Source: Gallionella sp. (GTDB lineage: Bacteria; Pseudomonadota; Gammaproteobacteria; Burkholderiales; Gallionellaceae). From it: DNA of 64,000 bases. Where the stretch lies: the NCBI GenBank assembly GCA_028714075.1, contig JAQTMZ010000001.1, positions 1 to 64,000 on the forward strand, read 5' to 3'. This document shows, piece after piece, positions 55,226 through 63,569 of this stretch; the stretch's first letter is position 1; every line of letters starts with the position of its first letter. The notes below the pieces were generated by a model that worked only from the letters and a program-made list of their open reading frames with translations, made no database searches and was not told the DNA's origin. The translations under genes and the position numbers were made by a program.

Positions 55226-56848
55226 ATGCTGACACTTCCGCTCGAGCCGACTGACGACCGCGCCAACCCGCATTTCAAGGATGCGGAAAGTTGCGCGCAA
55301 TGGCTCGGGCAACTGCAACTGACCAACCTGCAACTGGCGCACAGCCTGTTGCTTACCCAGATCAACGAGCTCAACCGCTACCCGATGCGCGGCCTGGAAC
55401 GGCTGCACACTCTGGAGTTGCTGCGTGAAACCGTCGGCTATGTGCAGGACGATTACGCCAAAAAACTGATCGCCAAACCGCTGCCGTTGAGCGAGCACGA
55501 GCTGATGGTGTTCGTTGCCATCGTGCAGCTCTGGCAGGCGCTGGTGCTGGGTTACCAGCGCTGTCTGCAGGCCTTCATCGCCGGCGATAAACAGCTTGAA
55601 GAGCATGGTGCATTGTTGTGCCAGCGCTGTCTGCTATACAGCGGGCTGGAGATTTTTGAACACCTGCATACCGGCTATGAATTCGACCCCAGGCTATGGC
55701 ATCAATTGCATCAACTGTATGCCTTTGCCGAAGAGCAGAATTGGCAAACGGCGGAAGTCACCGACCTGCTGAACATCAAGTACCCGTACAGCAATTGCCG
55801 CAGCATCTATATAAAGACCCTGCTGGCTTGTTATGCGCGCCCTGCCGAGCTTAGCCGCACGCACCTGCAACTGCTGGACCGGTGGCTGACGCAATGGAGC
55901 AGCGCATTGACTGTGGAACGCAGCTATACCGCCAGCAAGGGCGACGCACAGCCGCTGGCGATAGACCTTACCAGCGAACACGGCTTGCAACCGGCCAGGC
56001 AAATCAAGCACAACGACGGCACGCGCTACCTGGCGATGGTTCCATTAAGCAAACTGCTGCGCGTAAAAACCATTTTGCTGCAGCAAGGCCAAACCCCGCA
56101 ACAAGCCGGCCTGTGCGACCACTGCAACAGCAATGACTGCATCGAGCTGTTAACCTTTTTGCACCAGAGTTGGTGCGAAGATATCAATGCGCGTTTTGGC
56201 GAGCGCCATCCGGTCGCGCAACAGGCGCAACTTTGTTACAAGCCGGAAAGTATTTATGCGTACCTGTCCGGAAAATCGTTTAAGCAACCGAAGCAAGACA
56301 CTACCTTGAGCAACACGGCGCGCAAGCAGATCGAGACCTTCGGCAGGGTATTGAAAAATGCACCCGACAAGGAATCGGCGGGAACGGGTTCCCTGCTGGA
56401 GACCTGGAAATTTGATAACGAAAGTATTTTGGGCGCGCGCCTGACGCGCGATGAATTGTTCGGCGAGCGGTTAAGCCGCAATCAATTGGTCGGCGTGCGT
56501 CCCGGCGATGCGGAAACTTTCATGCTGGGCATCACGGCGTGGACGAACATAACGCGCAGCGGGCACTTGCAAATCGGCGTGCGCTACCTGCCGGGCATTG
56601 CCGAAGCAGTCAACATCCGCGCAACCGGCGTGAACAAGACCGTCTCGGATAAATATGTTCCGGCATTTCTGCTGCCCGCCGTTGCGGCACTCAAGATTCC
56701 CGCCAGCCTGATTATTCCGCGCGACTGGTTCCAGCATGGCCGTGTGGTGGAAATCACGCGCCAGAACGCCGAAAAACAGCGTGCCAAAATGATCCTCAGC
56801 GTAGAGCACGGTTTGGATTACGAGCGTGTCGGCTTCACGCCGGTCTGA
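55226..56848 (+). CDS. Conserved hypothetical protein
   Basis: A 540-residue protein starting nine bases after the oxidoreductase and probably cotranscribed. No signal or membrane segment. The central part has CDHCNSNDCIELLTF, a cysteine cluster. The C-terminal third (MLGITAWTNITRSGHLQIGVRYLPGIAEAVNIRATG) resembles PilZ-type beta barrels in composition but lacks a clear c-di-GMP signature. I recognise the overall type only as an uncharacterised betaproteobacterial family. The adjacent oxidoreductase may give a hint. Confidence 0.75.
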   Translation: MLTLPLEPTDDRANPHFKDAESCAQWLGQLQLTNLQLAHSLLLTQINELNRYPMRGLERLHTLELLRETVGYVQDDYAKKLIAKPLPLSEHELMVFVAIVQLWQALVLGYQRCLQAFIAGDKQLEEHGALLCQRCLLYSGLEIFEHLHTGYEFDPRLWHQLHQLYAFAEEQNWQTAEVTDLLNIKYPYSNCRSIYIKTLLACYARPAELSRTHLQLLDRWLTQWSSALTVERSYTASKGDAQPLAIDLTSEHGLQPARQIKHNDGTRYLAMVPLSKLLRVKTILLQQGQTPQQAGLCDHCNSNDCIELLTFLHQSWCEDINARFGERHPVAQQAQLCYKPESIYAYLSGKSFKQPKQDTTLSNTARKQIETFGRVLKNAPDKESAGTGSLLETWKFDNESILGARLTRDELFGERLSRNQLVGVRPGDAETFMLGITAWTNITRSGHLQIGVRYLPGIAEAVNIRATGVNKTVSDKYVPAFLLPAVAALKIPASLIIPRDWFQHGRVVEITRQNAEKQRAKMILSVEHGLDYERVGFTPV

Positions 56849-57004
56849 TTTTTTGCAACGTTCCCAAAATCCGCATTATGGTCCGGCAACTGCATTGCGT
56901 ATCCCTCAGCGGGCTTTTTTAGAGCGGCCCGTTGAATTCTCTGCATAGCCGGAACTTTTTGGCATTTCAGAAGACGAACTGGCTTTAATATTGAAGGAGA
57001 GAAT

Positions 57005-57499
57005 ATGTTTGCCCGATGGAAAAAAATTGCCGCCACCCTGTCTGCCGCCGCGCTGCTAAGCATGAGCCCGGGAAGCGCATCGGCCGAGGAACACGGCCAC
57101 TCGCATGACCATGGAAACGCGGCGCAACTCACCCTCGATAACGGCAAAAAATGGGCCACCGATGACAACCTGCGCCAGAGCATGGACCGCATCCGCGACG
57201 CGCTGACCGCGCAACTTCCCGCCATTCATTCCGGCAAAGCCACGCCGGAACAATACCGGACACTGGCGCAAAAGACCAACGACCAGATTGCGTTCATGGC
57301 AAAAAACTGCAAGCTGGATCAGAAGGCGGATGCGATGCTTCACCTCGTGCTGGCCGAAATCATCGCCGGTGCTGACACAATGACGGCGCACGACGGCAAC
57401 GGTGCGCGCGAGGGTGCGGAGAAAATTGCCAGTGCGCTGGATAGCTATGGCACTTATTTCGACCACCCCGGCTGGCATGGGGTAAAACCGGGCCATTAA
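57005..57499 (+). CDS. Exported histidine-rich protein (DnrO-like)
   Basis: A 164-residue protein with a signal peptide (KKIAATLSAAALLSMSPGSASA), then a histidine cluster EEHGHSHDHG at the mature N-terminus and LTLDNGKKWATDDNLRQSMDRIRDAL, resembling proteins annotated DnrO in proteobacteria. It is otherwise helical, with a single Cys near residue 101 and a final HGVKPGH. The histidines may bind metal. It stands alone. Confidence 0.7.
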   Translation: MFARWKKIAATLSAAALLSMSPGSASAEEHGHSHDHGNAAQLTLDNGKKWATDDNLRQSMDRIRDALTAQLPAIHSGKATPEQYRTLAQKTNDQIAFMAKNCKLDQKADAMLHLVLAEIIAGADTMTAHDGNGAREGAEKIASALDSYGTYFDHPGWHGVKPGH

Positions 57500-57970
57500 A
57501 GGCACACTTGGCGCGAAAGCAGGCGGAGTAAGCGCTACCATCCCCATCGGATGGCACGTCTTGAAGCCTTGCTTTTCGAAAATGCCGCAGGATACTGTGA
57601 GCTATGAATCGCGCCTTGGCATCCTTCGAACTTACGCTTTATGGCGCGAATTTTCAGTTTGCCAAGGGCGGCTCACGACGCTTAGCGCCACTTCAAATTT
57701 CTCCGAAGCGGTCATTCAAAGACAGCCCACTTGGAAAATATTCGCCCTTGCGCGTGCGGATATGACGAAATCTGGATTTTTGTGGGCGTGCAACGAAATA
57801 TTTTGGCATTGACCGGAGTGCGGCGGTCATGGATATTTCTATTTGTGCGTTTAAAATTCCTATCCTTTATCCTTCGCAATTTCATGAAAGCCATCTGTGC
57901 GGGAGTGGTCTTTGACGGTGTTGCGCTGAAGCCTTTGCAGCTCCAATAACTGGCGCTTATCAGCTTCCGA
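57500..57970. other. Gene-poor spacer with inverted-repeat copy A
   Basis: This 471-base stretch has no gene I can support. Open frames of 60-83 codons occur on both strands, but none has a clear ribosome binding site or family. It holds copy A of the 37-base inverted repeat at 57803-57839. The AT-richer composition and short frames suggest decayed sequence. Confidence 0.45.
57803..57839 (+). repeat. Imperfect inverted repeat copy A, left of gldC-like gene
   Basis: The 37-base sequence beginning TTGGCATTGACCGGAGT and ending GGTCATGGATATTTC matches copy B (58471-58507, opposite strand) at 33 of 37 positions by hand alignment. Weaker similarity continues on both sides (CAACGA before, GTGCGTT after). 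Together the copies bracket the gldC-like gene. Confidence 0.65.
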
Positions 57971-58336
57971 TTATTTATTCTTGAATGAAATAATCGGGTC
58001 CTTCTGCGCCATCTTCATCTTTTCGCCGAACTCCTTGGCAAAATTGCGCAGGGCCTTGACGGCCTCTTCTTCTGCGGTAGCGCGTTCCAGAGTGTTGGCC
58101 ATGGACAGGAGACTTTGATAGAAGAACTGTTTCATCTCGCTCATCATCATGTCCTTCGTCCACATGTCGATACGCACCATGTTTTTTGCGTCATCATCCC
58201 ACATCGAAAGCAGCATCGCCTGGCTGGTGTTTTGCTTGCCAACATTCGATGCGATCCACTCGATTTTCTCCGGTACGTTATTGTCGTCCATCGTGACGGT
58301 GATATTGATTTCATTTTTCTTCATTTTGGTTTCCAT
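57971..58336 (-). CDS. GldC-like protein
   Basis: The 121-residue protein reads MKKNEINITVTMDDNNVPEKIEW, AMLLSMWDDDAKNMVRIDMWTKDMMMSEMKQFFYQSLLSMANTLERAT and a helical end. This closely resembles GldC, a protein known mainly from Bacteroidetes gliding/type IX secretion loci but found in other lineages. No other gld or por gene is present. An ATG four codons downstream (58324) is an alternative start. It lies between inverted repeats and a purU remnant, and is less GC-rich than its neighbours, suggesting transfer. Confidence 0.8.
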   Translation of the reverse strand: METKMKKNEINITVTMDDNNVPEKIEWIASNVGKQNTSQAMLLSMWDDDAKNMVRIDMWTKDMMMSEMKQFFYQSLLSMANTLERATAEEEAVKALRNFAKEFGEKMKMAQKDPIISFKNK

Positions 58337-58357
58337 ATTGCCCGAGTTAATAAATTG

Positions 58358-58476
58358 TTATTTGAACACGATAGTTTTGCTGCCGCAAATCAACATACGG
58401 CATTCCACGTGGTAGCGCAGGCCGCGCGCCAGCACGGTTTTTTCGATGTCGCGGCCATAACGCACCAATTGAAGTA
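58358..58476 (-). pseudogene. purU 3' remnant (formyltetrahydrofolate deformylase C-terminus)
   Basis: About 39 codons before TAA 58358-58360 read LVRYGRDIEKTVLARGLRYHVE and end SKTIVFK, which is the well-known PurU C-terminus. Upstream sequence in this frame (TGVLLSWILQ) is not PurU, so about 240 residues are missing. The break coincides with inverted repeat copy B. A short GATACTTC-based frame suggests a small deletion near the junction. Confidence 0.75.
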
Positions 58477-58507
58477 TCCATGACAGCAGTACTCCGGTCA
58501 ATGCCAA
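58471..58507 (-). repeat. Imperfect inverted repeat copy B, at the purU remnant junction
   Basis: On the minus strand it begins TTGGCATTGACCGGAGT and ends GTCATGGATACTTC, matching copy A at 33 of 37 bases. It overlaps the point where PurU similarity ends. The distance between the copies is about 630 bases and the only gene between them is the gldC-like one. Confidence 0.65.
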
Positions 58508-58750
58508 TTTTATCGTTGAACTCCCCCAGAAAATCCACTTTAGCCCGCCATAACTACACGCACAAAAGCAAATACTTTTTCATCACACGCAGATTTTAGT
58601 GTGTTGCATCGACCGGTTGAATCCGCAGCGCATTCCGGATGCTCGCCAGTATCCGCTTTTTGCCAACCTCAAATAGTTAGGCTGACTATTTAATAAGTGG
58701 ATTCCGCCCGCCAAGTCAATTCTTGGCTGCTGCAATTGAACGCACAGCGG

Positions 58751-60967
58751 CTACTCCTCACGCCGCCGCAGCGCGCGCCACATCCAGCCTGCAAACAGCA
58801 GCAGCGCCAGAGTACCCAGCCACAGCGGCCAGTGCGCCGGTTGATTCCACGCGCGGCGCAACTGGCCGCGCTGCGTGGCATCCACGCGCCAGTATTTGAG
58901 CTTGTTGTTGGCCATCACGTTGGGCTTTACGTTGTGCAGCCAGCCGTGCTGCAACACGTAATTCTTCGGGTGAAAACCCCACAGCCACGGCGAGTCGCGG
59001 CGCAATATTTCCAGCATCTGGTCGATGATGGCCTGGCGCGCCGGGCTGTTTTCCATGTTTTTCATCTGCGCGAACAGTTGGTCGTATTCCGGGTTGCTGT
59101 AGTTCGCCGCATTCTCGCCGTCCTTGCCCACCTTGGCCTGCGCGCCGTGCAGCAGGAATAAAAAATTCTCCGGGTCGGGGTAGTCGGCGTTCCAGCCGAA
59201 GTAGAACATCTGCGTGTCGCCCTTGCGGATCTTGTCCTGGAAACGGTTGTAATCGGTGCTGCGCACCACCAGTTGCACGTTGATTTTGTCGAACTGCTTG
59301 CGCAGCCAGTCGAGGCGCGCCTTGTTGCCCACGCCGGCGGCGGTGGTGTCCAGATTGACTACCAGCGGCTGCTTGCTCTGCGCATCCACGCCATCGGGGT
59401 AGCCCGCTTCGGCGAGCAGCCTTTTCGCTTCCTCGATGGATTTGCGCTTCGGCGCGCCGCCCACCCAGTCATACACAACATGGTTGATGCCCGCCTCGCC
59501 GTCGCGGTAGCCGAAGATGCCGGGCGGAAGCGGCGACTGCGCGGCGATGCCGCGCCCGTTGGCGAAGATGGAAACAAATTCCTCGAAATCTACCGCCATG
59601 GCGATCGCCTGGCGCAGCTTGCGCGAGCGGTCAGGGTCACATGATGCATTTTTTCGTTCGCCCCCTCTCCCGCTGTCGGGAGAGGGTTGGGGAGAGGGAG
59701 CGCTCTTTAAATTTTCACATACTCCGCCCACCACCGGATCCAGCCAGTTGAAACCGGTGTACATCGTGGAAGTCGCAACCGCGGTCGAAAGCCTGATGCC
59801 CTGCGCTTTCATTTCGTCGGTCACGTTGGTTTCGCCGCCGACGCTCACCTGCACCGCCTGGTCGAAACTGTCCGAACTGATGCCGGAAGCGTCGTAATAG
59901 CCTTGCAGGAACTTGTTCCAGTAGGGGATGGTTTCCTTTTCCAGGCTGAACACCACCCTGTCGATCAGCGGCAACGGCTTGCCCGCATCCGCCAGCAATC
60001 CGGCCTGCGCGTCGCCCGCTTCGCCTTCGGACGGGTAGCGTTCGCTGTCGTAATACGGGTTGCGGCTCAGCACCATACGCTGGTTGGGATTGTTCTCGGA
60101 CAGGTAATACGGCCCGCTGCCCACCGGCCACCAGTCCAGCGTCAGGTTGCGTTCGCGCATCCCCGACTGCGCGTAGAAGCGCTCCGCCTCGTGCGGCAGC
60201 GGCGCGAAGAACGGCATCGCCAGCCAGTAGGCAAATTGCGGATACTTGCCATGCACCTCGATGCGGTAGGTATGCTCATCCACCACCTGCACGCCGGGCA
60301 GCGGGTAGGCATTGAGATCGAGAAACGCATCGGGATTCTTTTTCAGTTCCTGCTGCAAGGTCGCGGCGTAGTCTTTCAGCCCGACGATGTATTCGCTCAT
60401 CACGCCGAAAATCGGCAAATGCAATTGCGGGTGCGCGAGGCGTTTGATCTGATACACGTAATCCGCCGCCGTAACGGTACGCGTGCCACTGTGCGGAAAA
60501 TCGCCCAGCGCATGGATGCCGCGCAAATCCTGCGGCGTTAAATGGTCGTACTCCGGCTTGCCCTGCCCATTCCGGGCAAACGCCGGATGCGGCTGGTAGC
60601 GCATGTTCGGTTTGATGCGGATTTCATACACGCTGAAACCGATCTTTTCCGCGGGCGCAGTGTCTGGCAGCGGGCGGCGGTGCTTGTCCAGATAATGCAC
60701 CGCAGGCATCCCGCTGGCCGCCAGCGGGACCAACTGATACGGGCGCTTCAGGTAATGGTATTGCAGTGGCGGCGCATAAATCTGCGCGAGAAACTCGTAT
60801 TCGTTTTCACTGTACGCCTGCGCCGGATCGAGGTGTTTGGGACGCTCGGTAAACGCGGTGTAGAGAATCGGCTTGCCCTCGTCCGCCGCCGGATAGGGGT
60901 TATTCCACAAACCGCCGTCGCAGGCAGAAAGCAGCACAACCAGCAGGGAAGCGCATAAGGTTTTCAT
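58751..60967 (-). CDS. Peptide-type ABC substrate-binding lipoprotein, C-terminal TM
   Basis: A protein of about 738 residues from ATG 60967 with a lipobox LLSACD (Cys16) and the SBP family 5 fold (AFTERPKHLDPAQAYSENEYEF; LTLDWWPVGSGPYYLSENN). A final hydrophobic segment (WPLWLGTLALLLFAGWMW) followed by RALRRREE is unusual for a binding protein and may anchor it a second time. Residues about 421-438 (SAPSPQPSPDSGRGGERKN) come from an inserted repeat. No permease or ATPase genes adjoin it. The ligand, probably a peptide, is unproven. Confidence 0.85.
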   Translation of the reverse strand: MKTLCASLLVVLLSACDGGLWNNPYPAADEGKPILYTAFTERPKHLDPAQAYSENEYEFLAQIYAPPLQYHYLKRPYQLVPLAASGMPAVHYLDKHRRPLPDTAPAEKIGFSVYEIRIKPNMRYQPHPAFARNGQGKPEYDHLTPQDLRGIHALGDFPHSGTRTVTAADYVYQIKRLAHPQLHLPIFGVMSEYIVGLKDYAATLQQELKKNPDAFLDLNAYPLPGVQVVDEHTYRIEVHGKYPQFAYWLAMPFFAPLPHEAERFYAQSGMRERNLTLDWWPVGSGPYYLSENNPNQRMVLSRNPYYDSERYPSEGEAGDAQAGLLADAGKPLPLIDRVVFSLEKETIPYWNKFLQGYYDASGISSDSFDQAVQVSVGGETNVTDEMKAQGIRLSTAVATSTMYTGFNWLDPVVGGVCENLKSAPSPQPSPDSGRGGERKNASCDPDRSRKLRQAIAMAVDFEEFVSIFANGRGIAAQSPLPPGIFGYRDGEAGINHVVYDWVGGAPKRKSIEEAKRLLAEAGYPDGVDAQSKQPLVVNLDTTAAGVGNKARLDWLRKQFDKINVQLVVRSTDYNRFQDKIRKGDTQMFYFGWNADYPDPENFLFLLHGAQAKVGKDGENAANYSNPEYDQLFAQMKNMENSPARQAIIDQMLEILRRDSPWLWGFHPKNYVLQHGWLHNVKPNVMANNKLKYWRVDATQRGQLRRAWNQPAHWPLWLGTLALLLFAGWMWRALRRREE
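59654..59706. repeat. Palindromic repeat inserted in frame in the SBP5 gene
   Basis: GTTCGCCCCCTCTCCCGCTG and TCGGGAGAGGGTTGGGGAGA form an imperfect palindrome. In the gene frame it encodes SPSPQPSPDSGRGGE, a typical translation of this repeat type. Flanking residues continue the SBP5 fold, so the insertion added about 25 residues without breaking the frame. Confidence 0.75.
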
Positions 60968-61098
60968 GGTATGGAGTTTAGCCGAATCAACCCCGCACGT
61001 CATGGCCAGGAAGCGCTCAAGCAAACCTCTGGGATTCAATTCAAGCGCCAATGTTATACTTGCGCACGCTTTTGGTTTAATCACATACGGAGAACTAC

Positions 61099-61962
61099 AT
61101 GAAACGATTATTGATGCTGTTGACTATCGCCCTGCTCGGCGCGAGCTTGTTTGCCGCAACGGCTGAAGCCCGCGGGCGTTTTGGCGGAGGCGGCAATATC
61201 GGCAAGCAACGCACCATGGCCCCGCAACAGGCGCAGAAAGCGCCGACTGCGGCACCCGCGCCGGCTCCCGCCGCCGCACCCGCACCGGCCGGCAACAAGT
61301 GGCTGGGGCCGCTGGCCGGCTTGGCTATTGGCGCTGGCTTGGGCGCGTTGTTCATGGGCGGCGGTTTGGGTGGTATGGGCGGCGCGATGGGCAGCATCCT
61401 GATGGCATTGGCCGCAGCCGCGCTAGTGATGTTCCTGATCGCGAAATTCCGCAAGCCGCAGCAACCCGCAATGCAATATGCCGGTGCGGGTGCGCCATAC
61501 AACGAACCTCCGGCAATGCAACAGCCGTTGGCCGGCGGCAGTGCCGCACCCGTCGCGGCGCTTAACACTCACGAAGGCAATATCCCGGCAGACTTTCCGA
61601 TAAAAAGTTTTCTGCGTAGCGCCAAGATTTCTTTCATCCGCCTGCAGGCCGCGAACGACCGCAAGGACCTGAACGACATCCGCGAATACACTACGCCGGA
61701 GATGTACGCGGAAATCTCAATGCAGATGCAGGAACGCGACAACACCCCGCAAAAAACCGATGTGATCGATATCAGCGGCGAGTTGCTGGAAGTGGCGAAT
61801 GAAGGCGATTGGGCGATTGCCAGCGTGCGCCTTACCGGGCAAGTGCGCGAGAACAACGGCGCGCCGGAAACCGTGGATGAAATCTGGCATGTGCAGAAAT
61901 ACCTGCGCGACAGCGAGTCGGTGTGGCTCCTGGCCGGTATTCAACAAACCAACTTGCATTAA
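61099..61962 (+). CDS. Tim44-domain exported protein
   Basis: The 287-residue protein has a signal peptide (MKRLLMLLTIALLGASLFAATAEA), a Gly/Ala/Pro-rich stretch, a membrane segment near residues 95-120 (ILMALAAAALVMFLIAKF) and a C-terminal Tim44-like domain (DFPIKSFLRSAKISFIRLQAANDRKDLNDIREYTTPEMY). In Betaproteobacteria such genes sit in the ubiE-ubiB region. The role is unknown. It is divergent from the binding-protein gene and precedes ubiB by 60 bases. Confidence 0.88.
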   Translation: MKRLLMLLTIALLGASLFAATAEARGRFGGGGNIGKQRTMAPQQAQKAPTAAPAPAPAAAPAPAGNKWLGPLAGLAIGAGLGALFMGGGLGGMGGAMGSILMALAAAALVMFLIAKFRKPQQPAMQYAGAGAPYNEPPAMQQPLAGGSAAPVAALNTHEGNIPADFPIKSFLRSAKISFIRLQAANDRKDLNDIREYTTPEMYAEISMQMQERDNTPQKTDVIDISGELLEVANEGDWAIASVRLTGQVRENNGAPETVDEIWHVQKYLRDSESVWLLAGIQQTNLH

Positions 61963-61973
61963 CCCTGCCCGTG

Positions 61974-62011
61974 TTCGCCTGCCGTGCGCGAAAGCGAACG
62001 CGGCAGGCGAA
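61974..62011 (+). terminator. Hairpin between the Tim44-like gene and ubiB
   Basis: TTCGCCTGCCG and CGGCAGGCGAA are perfect 11-base arms around a loop that itself contains CGC-GAAA-GCG. No T-run follows and ubiB begins 11 bases later. It could be a weak intergenic terminator, an mRNA stabiliser, or a structure affecting ubiB translation. Confidence 0.5.
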
Positions 62012-62022
62012 CCACCCTTTAC

Positions 62023-63543
62023 ATGCGCCTCTTCCGCTTAATAAATATTATTTTTGTTGTACTGCGCTTCGGCCTGGACGAGTTTCTGCTGGCGCATATG
62101 CGGGTGCGCTGGATGCTGGCGCCGCTGAACCTTCTGCTGTTCCTGCGCAACACCTCGAAACCGCGCGCCGTGCGGCTGCGCCTGGCGCTGGAAAATCTCG
62201 GCCCGATCTTCGTCAAGTTCGGCCAGATGCTTTCCACAAGACGCGACTTGCTGCCGTCCGATATCGCCGACGAGCTGGCCAAGCTGCAGGATCAAGTGCC
62301 GCCGTTCCCCTCGGCGCAAGCCGCCGCCATGCTGGAAGCCGCCTACCGCAGGCCGTTGCGCGAAGTATTCCAGAGCTTCGAGGAAGCGCCGGTCGCCAGC
62401 GCGTCGGTGGCACAGGTGCATTTTGCGGTATTGCCGGACGGGCGCGCAGCGGCGGTAAAAATCCTGCGCCCCGGCATCGCGCCGGTGATTGCGCGCGACA
62501 TCGCACTGCTGAACATCTGCGCCGACCTGATAGAACGCTGGTGGGCGGACGGGCGCCGCCTCAGGCCGCGCGAGGTGGTGGGCGAATTTGAAAAGATTTT
62601 GCGCGACGAACTGGACTTGATGCGCGAGGCGGCCAATTGCAGCCAGCTCAAACGCAACTTTGCCGACTCCCCGTTGCTCATGGTACCGGAGGTATATTGG
62701 GATTTTTGCAGCAGCGAGGTGATGGTGATGCAGCGCATGTATGGCACGCCGGTCAGCCAGGTAAGCGCGCTGCGCGAGGCGGGCATAGACATTGCCAGGC
62801 TGGCCGCCAACGGCGTGGAAATTTTTTACACCCAGGTGTTCCGCGACGGTTTTTTTCACGCCGACATGCATCCGGGCAATGTGCAGGTGGCCGCGGACGG
62901 GCGCTATATCGCGCTGGATTTCGGCATCATGGGTTCGCTCACCGATACCGACAAACATTACCTCGCGCAGAACTTCATCGCGTTCTTTCGCCGCGATTAC
63001 AGGCGCGTCGCCGAAGTGCACATCGAGTCGGGCTGGGCGCCCGCCGAAACCCGCGTGGATGAGCTGGAATCCGCCATACGCGCGGTGTGCGAGCCGATCT
63101 TCGACAAGCCGCTGCGCGAGGTTTCGTTCGGGCGCGTGCTGTTGCGCCTGTTCCAGACTTCGCGCCGCTTCGGCATCGAAGTCCAGCCGCAACTGGTGCT
63201 GCTGCAGAAGACGCTGCTCAACATCGAGGGGCTGGGCTTGCAGCTCGACCCCGAGCTGGATTTATGGAAAACCGCCAAGCCGTGGCTGGAACGCTGGATG
63301 AACGAGCAGGTCGGCTGGCGCGGCCTGCTCAAAACGCTGCGCGAAGAAGCGCCGCATTACGCCACCCTGCTGCCGCAACTGCCGCGCCTGCTGCACCGCC
63401 ATTTGTCGGCTATTGAAGCCAGCCGCAGCGATGACACGCTACGCGAAATGCTGGAGCGTCAAAAGCGCTACAACACCTGGCTGATGCTGTTCAACTTGTT
63501 GCTGCTGGGTATTGTTGCCTGGGGGATTTGGGTCTCAACCTGA
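62023..63543 (+). CDS. ubiB: Ubiquinone biosynthesis atypical kinase UbiB
   Basis: About 506 residues from ATG 62023 ([16 protein letters not shown]). The KxGQ motif of the UbiB/ADCK family is KFGQ at residues 65-68 in [27 protein letters not shown] (lysine), [11 protein letters not shown] and DFGIMGSL complete the atypical kinase core, and two C-terminal membrane segments end the protein. UbiB supports ubiquinone synthesis by an ATP-dependent step thought to handle lipid intermediates. Residues before the ATG in this frame are not family-like. Confidence 0.95.
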   Translation: MRLFRLINIIFVVLRFGLDEFLLAHMRVRWMLAPLNLLLFLRNTSKPRAVRLRLALENLGPIFVKFGQMLSTRRDLLPSDIADELAKLQDQVPPFPSAQAAAMLEAAYRRPLREVFQSFEEAPVASASVAQVHFAVLPDGRAAAVKILRPGIAPVIARDIALLNICADLIERWWADGRRLRPREVVGEFEKILRDELDLMREAANCSQLKRNFADSPLLMVPEVYWDFCSSEVMVMQRMYGTPVSQVSALREAGIDIARLAANGVEIFYTQVFRDGFFHADMHPGNVQVAADGRYIALDFGIMGSLTDTDKHYLAQNFIAFFRRDYRRVAEVHIESGWAPAETRVDELESAIRAVCEPIFDKPLREVSFGRVLLRLFQTSRRFGIEVQPQLVLLQKTLLNIEGLGLQLDPELDLWKTAKPWLERWMNEQVGWRGLLKTLREEAPHYATLLPQLPRLLHRHLSAIEASRSDDTLREMLERQKRYNTWLMLFNLLLLGIVAWGIWVST

Positions 63544-63569
63544 AAAGCATGCGCTGTGCGCGCGATTCT

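Noticed and set aside
57546..57570. A sigma-54-like TGGCAC followed by TTGC
   Set aside because: The spacing of 11 bases between TGGCAC and TTGC does not fit the -24/-12 promoter (about 5).
57561..57812. An 83-codon plus-strand frame between the DnrO-like and gldC-like genes
   Set aside because: No ribosome binding site and no recognisable domain; it lies in sequence that looks decayed.
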